From Solwaraspora sp. WMMD406 (GTDB lineage Bacteria > Actinomycetota > Actinomycetes > Mycobacteriales > Micromonosporaceae): 64,000 nucleotides of DNA. Under the pieces are notes generated by a model. That model worked only from the letters and a program-made list of their open reading frames with translations, had not been told where the DNA came from and did no database searches. Positions 61,962 to 64,000 of the stretch are shown here, piece by piece. Where the stretch lies: assembly GCF_029626025.1 (NCBI RefSeq), contig NZ_JARUBF010000001.1:620001-684000 (forward strand), in the 5' to 3' direction. The translations under genes and the position numbers were made by a program. The first letter of the stretch is position 1. Each line of letters starts with the position of its first letter.

Positions 61962-63998
61962 ATCGATCGTGGTCTGCCACGGTGTGCCCAGCACCTCGTC
62001 ACGCCGGATCACCACCGTACGAACCCCCAGTTCGCGCAGGTAGGAGATGCTCGCCTCGTCCGGGAAGGTCAGGGTCACCTCACGCACCTCGGCCAGCCGT
62101 CGCGGGGTGAACCCGCTGCCGCCGTTGACCACCGGCTGGAAGCGGGTGGTCGACCAGAGCATCACGTGCTGGTCGAGGTTCTGACCGCTGGGCAGCACCA
62201 GGATCGGTCCGTCGTCGACCCGCATGATCTGTGGTTGGGCGGGCACCACCGGATGCGGTGTCACGTTGAGCCCCTCGACCAGGACGAGCAGCAGTGGCAG
62301 CAGGGTGGCCAACCGCAGCCAGGCACCGGGACGTTCGGTCACCCGCTGCCGGGCGATCTCGCCGACCCGGTCGACGAAGGCACCGACCGCGCCGGCGGCG
62401 AGAACGGCCAACAGCAGGGTCGTCCAGAGCATCATCCGGCCCGGGGTCCGGATGCCGTCCCAACCGGGCACGTGCTCGAACAGCAGCCCGTAGGTGTAGG
62501 TGCCGCCGAAGAAGGTGGTGCCCATCGCCAGCGCGCCGCCGAGCAGGGCGCCGCCGAGCAGCAGCAGACGTTGCCGCAGGGTCCAGATGGAAAAGACCAG
62601 TCCGGCCAGGGCCAATGCGTAGAGCACGAAGCCGGGGAGCAGGGTCATCTCCGGATGCCAGGGCAGGGCGGCCCGAGCATCGGCGTGCAGGTCTCCCCAG
62701 ATCCGGGACTCCTGGGGAGCGGTGAAGAAGCCCGCCAACGGTGGGGAGTACGCGGCCAGGTCGTCCATGGTGCGCGCGGCGTTCGGATGCAGCTCGGCCA
62801 CCCGGAAGTACGGGATCGCGAGCAGCACGCCGACCGCGGCGAACAACGCCCCGCCGGCCAGGTCGGCGAGGAGTAGTACGGCCCCGAACGGCTTGCGTCG
62901 CGGCCAGAACCAGGTGCGGCGGACCACGTACATGATTACGCTGACCAGGCAGATGGCGGCCAGGATGTAGATGAACGGCAGTCCGATGCCGAAGCCGAGA
63001 CTGATCTGCCAGGCGGCGGTGAGCCAGCCGGCGAGCGCCCAGGCCACGTTCCGCCGCTGCGGCCGGTAGCCGTGCCGCAGCGACCAGCCGTGCCCCCGCG
63101 CCAGCATGGCCAGCGCCAGCGGGATGCCGCCGTTGGAGACGATGTGCAGGTGCCCGGCCTGGGCGAGCAGCCAGGGCGCGTAGGCGTAGGCCGCTCCACC
63201 GACGACGGCGGCGGTCCGACCCGCGCCGAGTTGACGGACGAGCGCGTAGGCCCCGAGCGCCGCCAACGCGTGCGCCAGCACGAACATGATGTTGTATCGC
63301 GCGACGGCGGCGACCGGTCCGTCACCGATCATCCCGGCCGGGGCGTAGCCGAGCAGAGTGTCGGAGAAAGCGAAGCTCCACGGCTCCGGGTAAAAGGTGT
63401 TGGACCGCCACAGCTGGGTGGGGTCGGTCAACAGGATGTGTCCCGACCAGGCCATCTGCCAGGCCTGCAGGGTCGGATCCCAGGTGTCTTGCGGAATCGT
63501 GTAGAGCGGGTAGCGCAGCGTTGGCCAGGTCATCACGACCGCCAGCGCCAGGGCGGCCAGGCCGGCCAGCGTCCACTCGTGCGTCAGCCGCCGGCCGACC
63601 GCCGCGCCGGCACGTCGTAGCCGACCGGGCGGGCGGTCCGGTGCCGGGGCGAACGCGACGAACGGATCCGCCGGCTTCGGCGGTTCGGGGGCTGGCGTGG
63701 GTGTCGCGGCTTCGCCGCCGTCGGTCGTCCCGGTGGTGCCGGCCTTGGTGGTGTCGGGTTCGACCGCGTCGGCCGTCTTGGTGGTGTCGGGCCCGGAGGC
63801 ATCGTGGTCGGCTACCGCTGGCGCGGGGAGGTCGACCTTGGTCGCCGCAAGCGGAGGGGACTCGTCGGCGGCTGCCGCCGGAGTTGGCGTTGCCGCCGGA
63901 GTTGGCGTTGCCTCCGGAGCTGGTGCGGCGTCCGTGGCCGAATCGGGTCCGGCGGAGTCAGGATCCCGTGCGCCCGGGGTCGATGGCTGCGTGCTGCT
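61896..63998 (-). CDS. large multi-pass membrane protein (GT-C-like), 5' truncated by window edge
   Basis: The frame is open to the right edge; 700 residues are visible. The first ~125 visible residues are a disordered Pro/Thr/Ala-rich segment with short ATPTPA repeats. About ten membrane helices start at LAGLAALALAVVMTWPTLRY. The first outer loop holds YTIPQDTWDPTLQAWQMAWS with an acidic pair, and NTFYPEPWSFAFSDTLLGYA follows, a pattern I associate with uncharacterised bacterial GT-C or YfhO-like proteins. A soluble outer domain ends the protein (LRELGVRTVVIRRDEVLGTP). A glycosyltransferase role is an inference from topology. The true start lies outside the window. Confidence 0.7.
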   Translation of the reverse strand, partial: SSTQPSTPGARDPDSAGPDSATDAAPAPEATPTPAATPTPAAAADESPPLAATKVDLPAPAVADHDASGPDTTKTADAVEPDTTKAGTTGTTDGGEAATPTPAPEPPKPADPFVAFAPAPDRPPGRLRRAGAAVGRRLTHEWTLAGLAALALAVVMTWPTLRYPLYTIPQDTWDPTLQAWQMAWSGHILLTDPTQLWRSNTFYPEPWSFAFSDTLLGYAPAGMIGDGPVAAVARYNIMFVLAHALAALGAYALVRQLGAGRTAAVVGGAAYAYAPWLLAQAGHLHIVSNGGIPLALAMLARGHGWSLRHGYRPQRRNVAWALAGWLTAAWQISLGFGIGLPFIYILAAICLVSVIMYVVRRTWFWPRRKPFGAVLLLADLAGGALFAAVGVLLAIPYFRVAELHPNAARTMDDLAAYSPPLAGFFTAPQESRIWGDLHADARAALPWHPEMTLLPGFVLYALALAGLVFSIWTLRQRLLLLGGALLGGALAMGTTFFGGTYTYGLLFEHVPGWDGIRTPGRMMLWTTLLLAVLAAGAVGAFVDRVGEIARQRVTERPGAWLRLATLLPLLLVLVEGLNVTPHPVVPAQPQIMRVDDGPILVLPSGQNLDQHVMLWSTTRFQPVVNGGSGFTPRRLAEVREVTLTFPDEASISYLRELGVRTVVIRRDEVLGTPWQTTIDLPVDGLGIDRADIGDTVVFRL

Positions 63999-64000
63999 CA

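Overview
The window looks like the replication-origin region of a high-GC actinomycete, most likely a member of the Micromonosporaceae. The evidence is the very high GC content, the many GTG starts, the DnaA protein with a long Gly/Pro-rich domain II, and a gene order that matches the origin region of other Actinobacteria (compare Mycobacterium tuberculosis Rv3904 to Rv0051, from memory). No database search was possible, so family names rest on motif recognition.

Layout, left to right. (1) 1-4.8 kb is an accessory edge: a truncated winged-helix protein coupled to a large dual P-loop ATPase of the HerA/FtsK type, followed by a broken VOC (glyoxalase-fold) gene and a small hypothetical. (2) 4.8-11.5 kb holds a membrane/lipoprotein cluster of unknown function, a ribosome-hibernation-like protein, a MatB-type acyl-CoA synthetase and a LAxTG wall-anchored protein. 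(3) 11.6-24.0 kb is the classical cluster, on the minus strand here: dnaN, gnd, recF, DUF721, gyrB, gyrA (interrupted by a 419-residue intein), a DUF3566 membrane protein, tRNA-Ile, a 42-codon DLW-39 gene and tRNA-Ala. (4) 24.2-24.73 kb is oriC, with many DnaA boxes and an AT-rich stretch. (5) dnaA is on the minus strand at 24.7-26.7 kb. The plus-strand rpmH-rnpA-yidD-yidC-jag-rsmG-parA-parB series runs to 34 kb, with five exact parS sites. (6) 34.6-39.9 kb carries a HIT-like protein, a Ddl-like ATP-grasp ligase, an aminotransferase, a GNAT and CwlM. (7) 40.1-49.8 kb is the trxA/trxB/anti-sigma/sigM/pseudokinase/murJ/hypothetical series on the minus strand, divergent from cca. (8) 50-54.6 kb has a zinc-ribbon membrane protein, a flotillin/NfeD pair, a GNAT and ogt. 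(9) 54.6-64 kb has ino1 and its PadR regulator behind a perfect operator-like palindrome, DUF5318, a class A penicillin-binding protein, a GT87-like membrane protein, and a large membrane protein cut by the right edge.

Functionally the core joins replication initiation and elongation (dnaA, dnaN, recF, gyrAB), chromosome segregation (parABS), ribosome and membrane biogenesis (rpmH, rnpA, yidD, yidC, jag, rsmG) and envelope control (murJ, pseudokinase, cwlM, ponA, sigM). The least explained parts are the left-edge ATPase pair, the 4.8-7.5 kb membrane cluster, and a set of unusual cis-elements: the dnaN leader micro-ORF, long perfect palindromes centred on parS or parS-like sequence, and DnaA boxes far from oriC.
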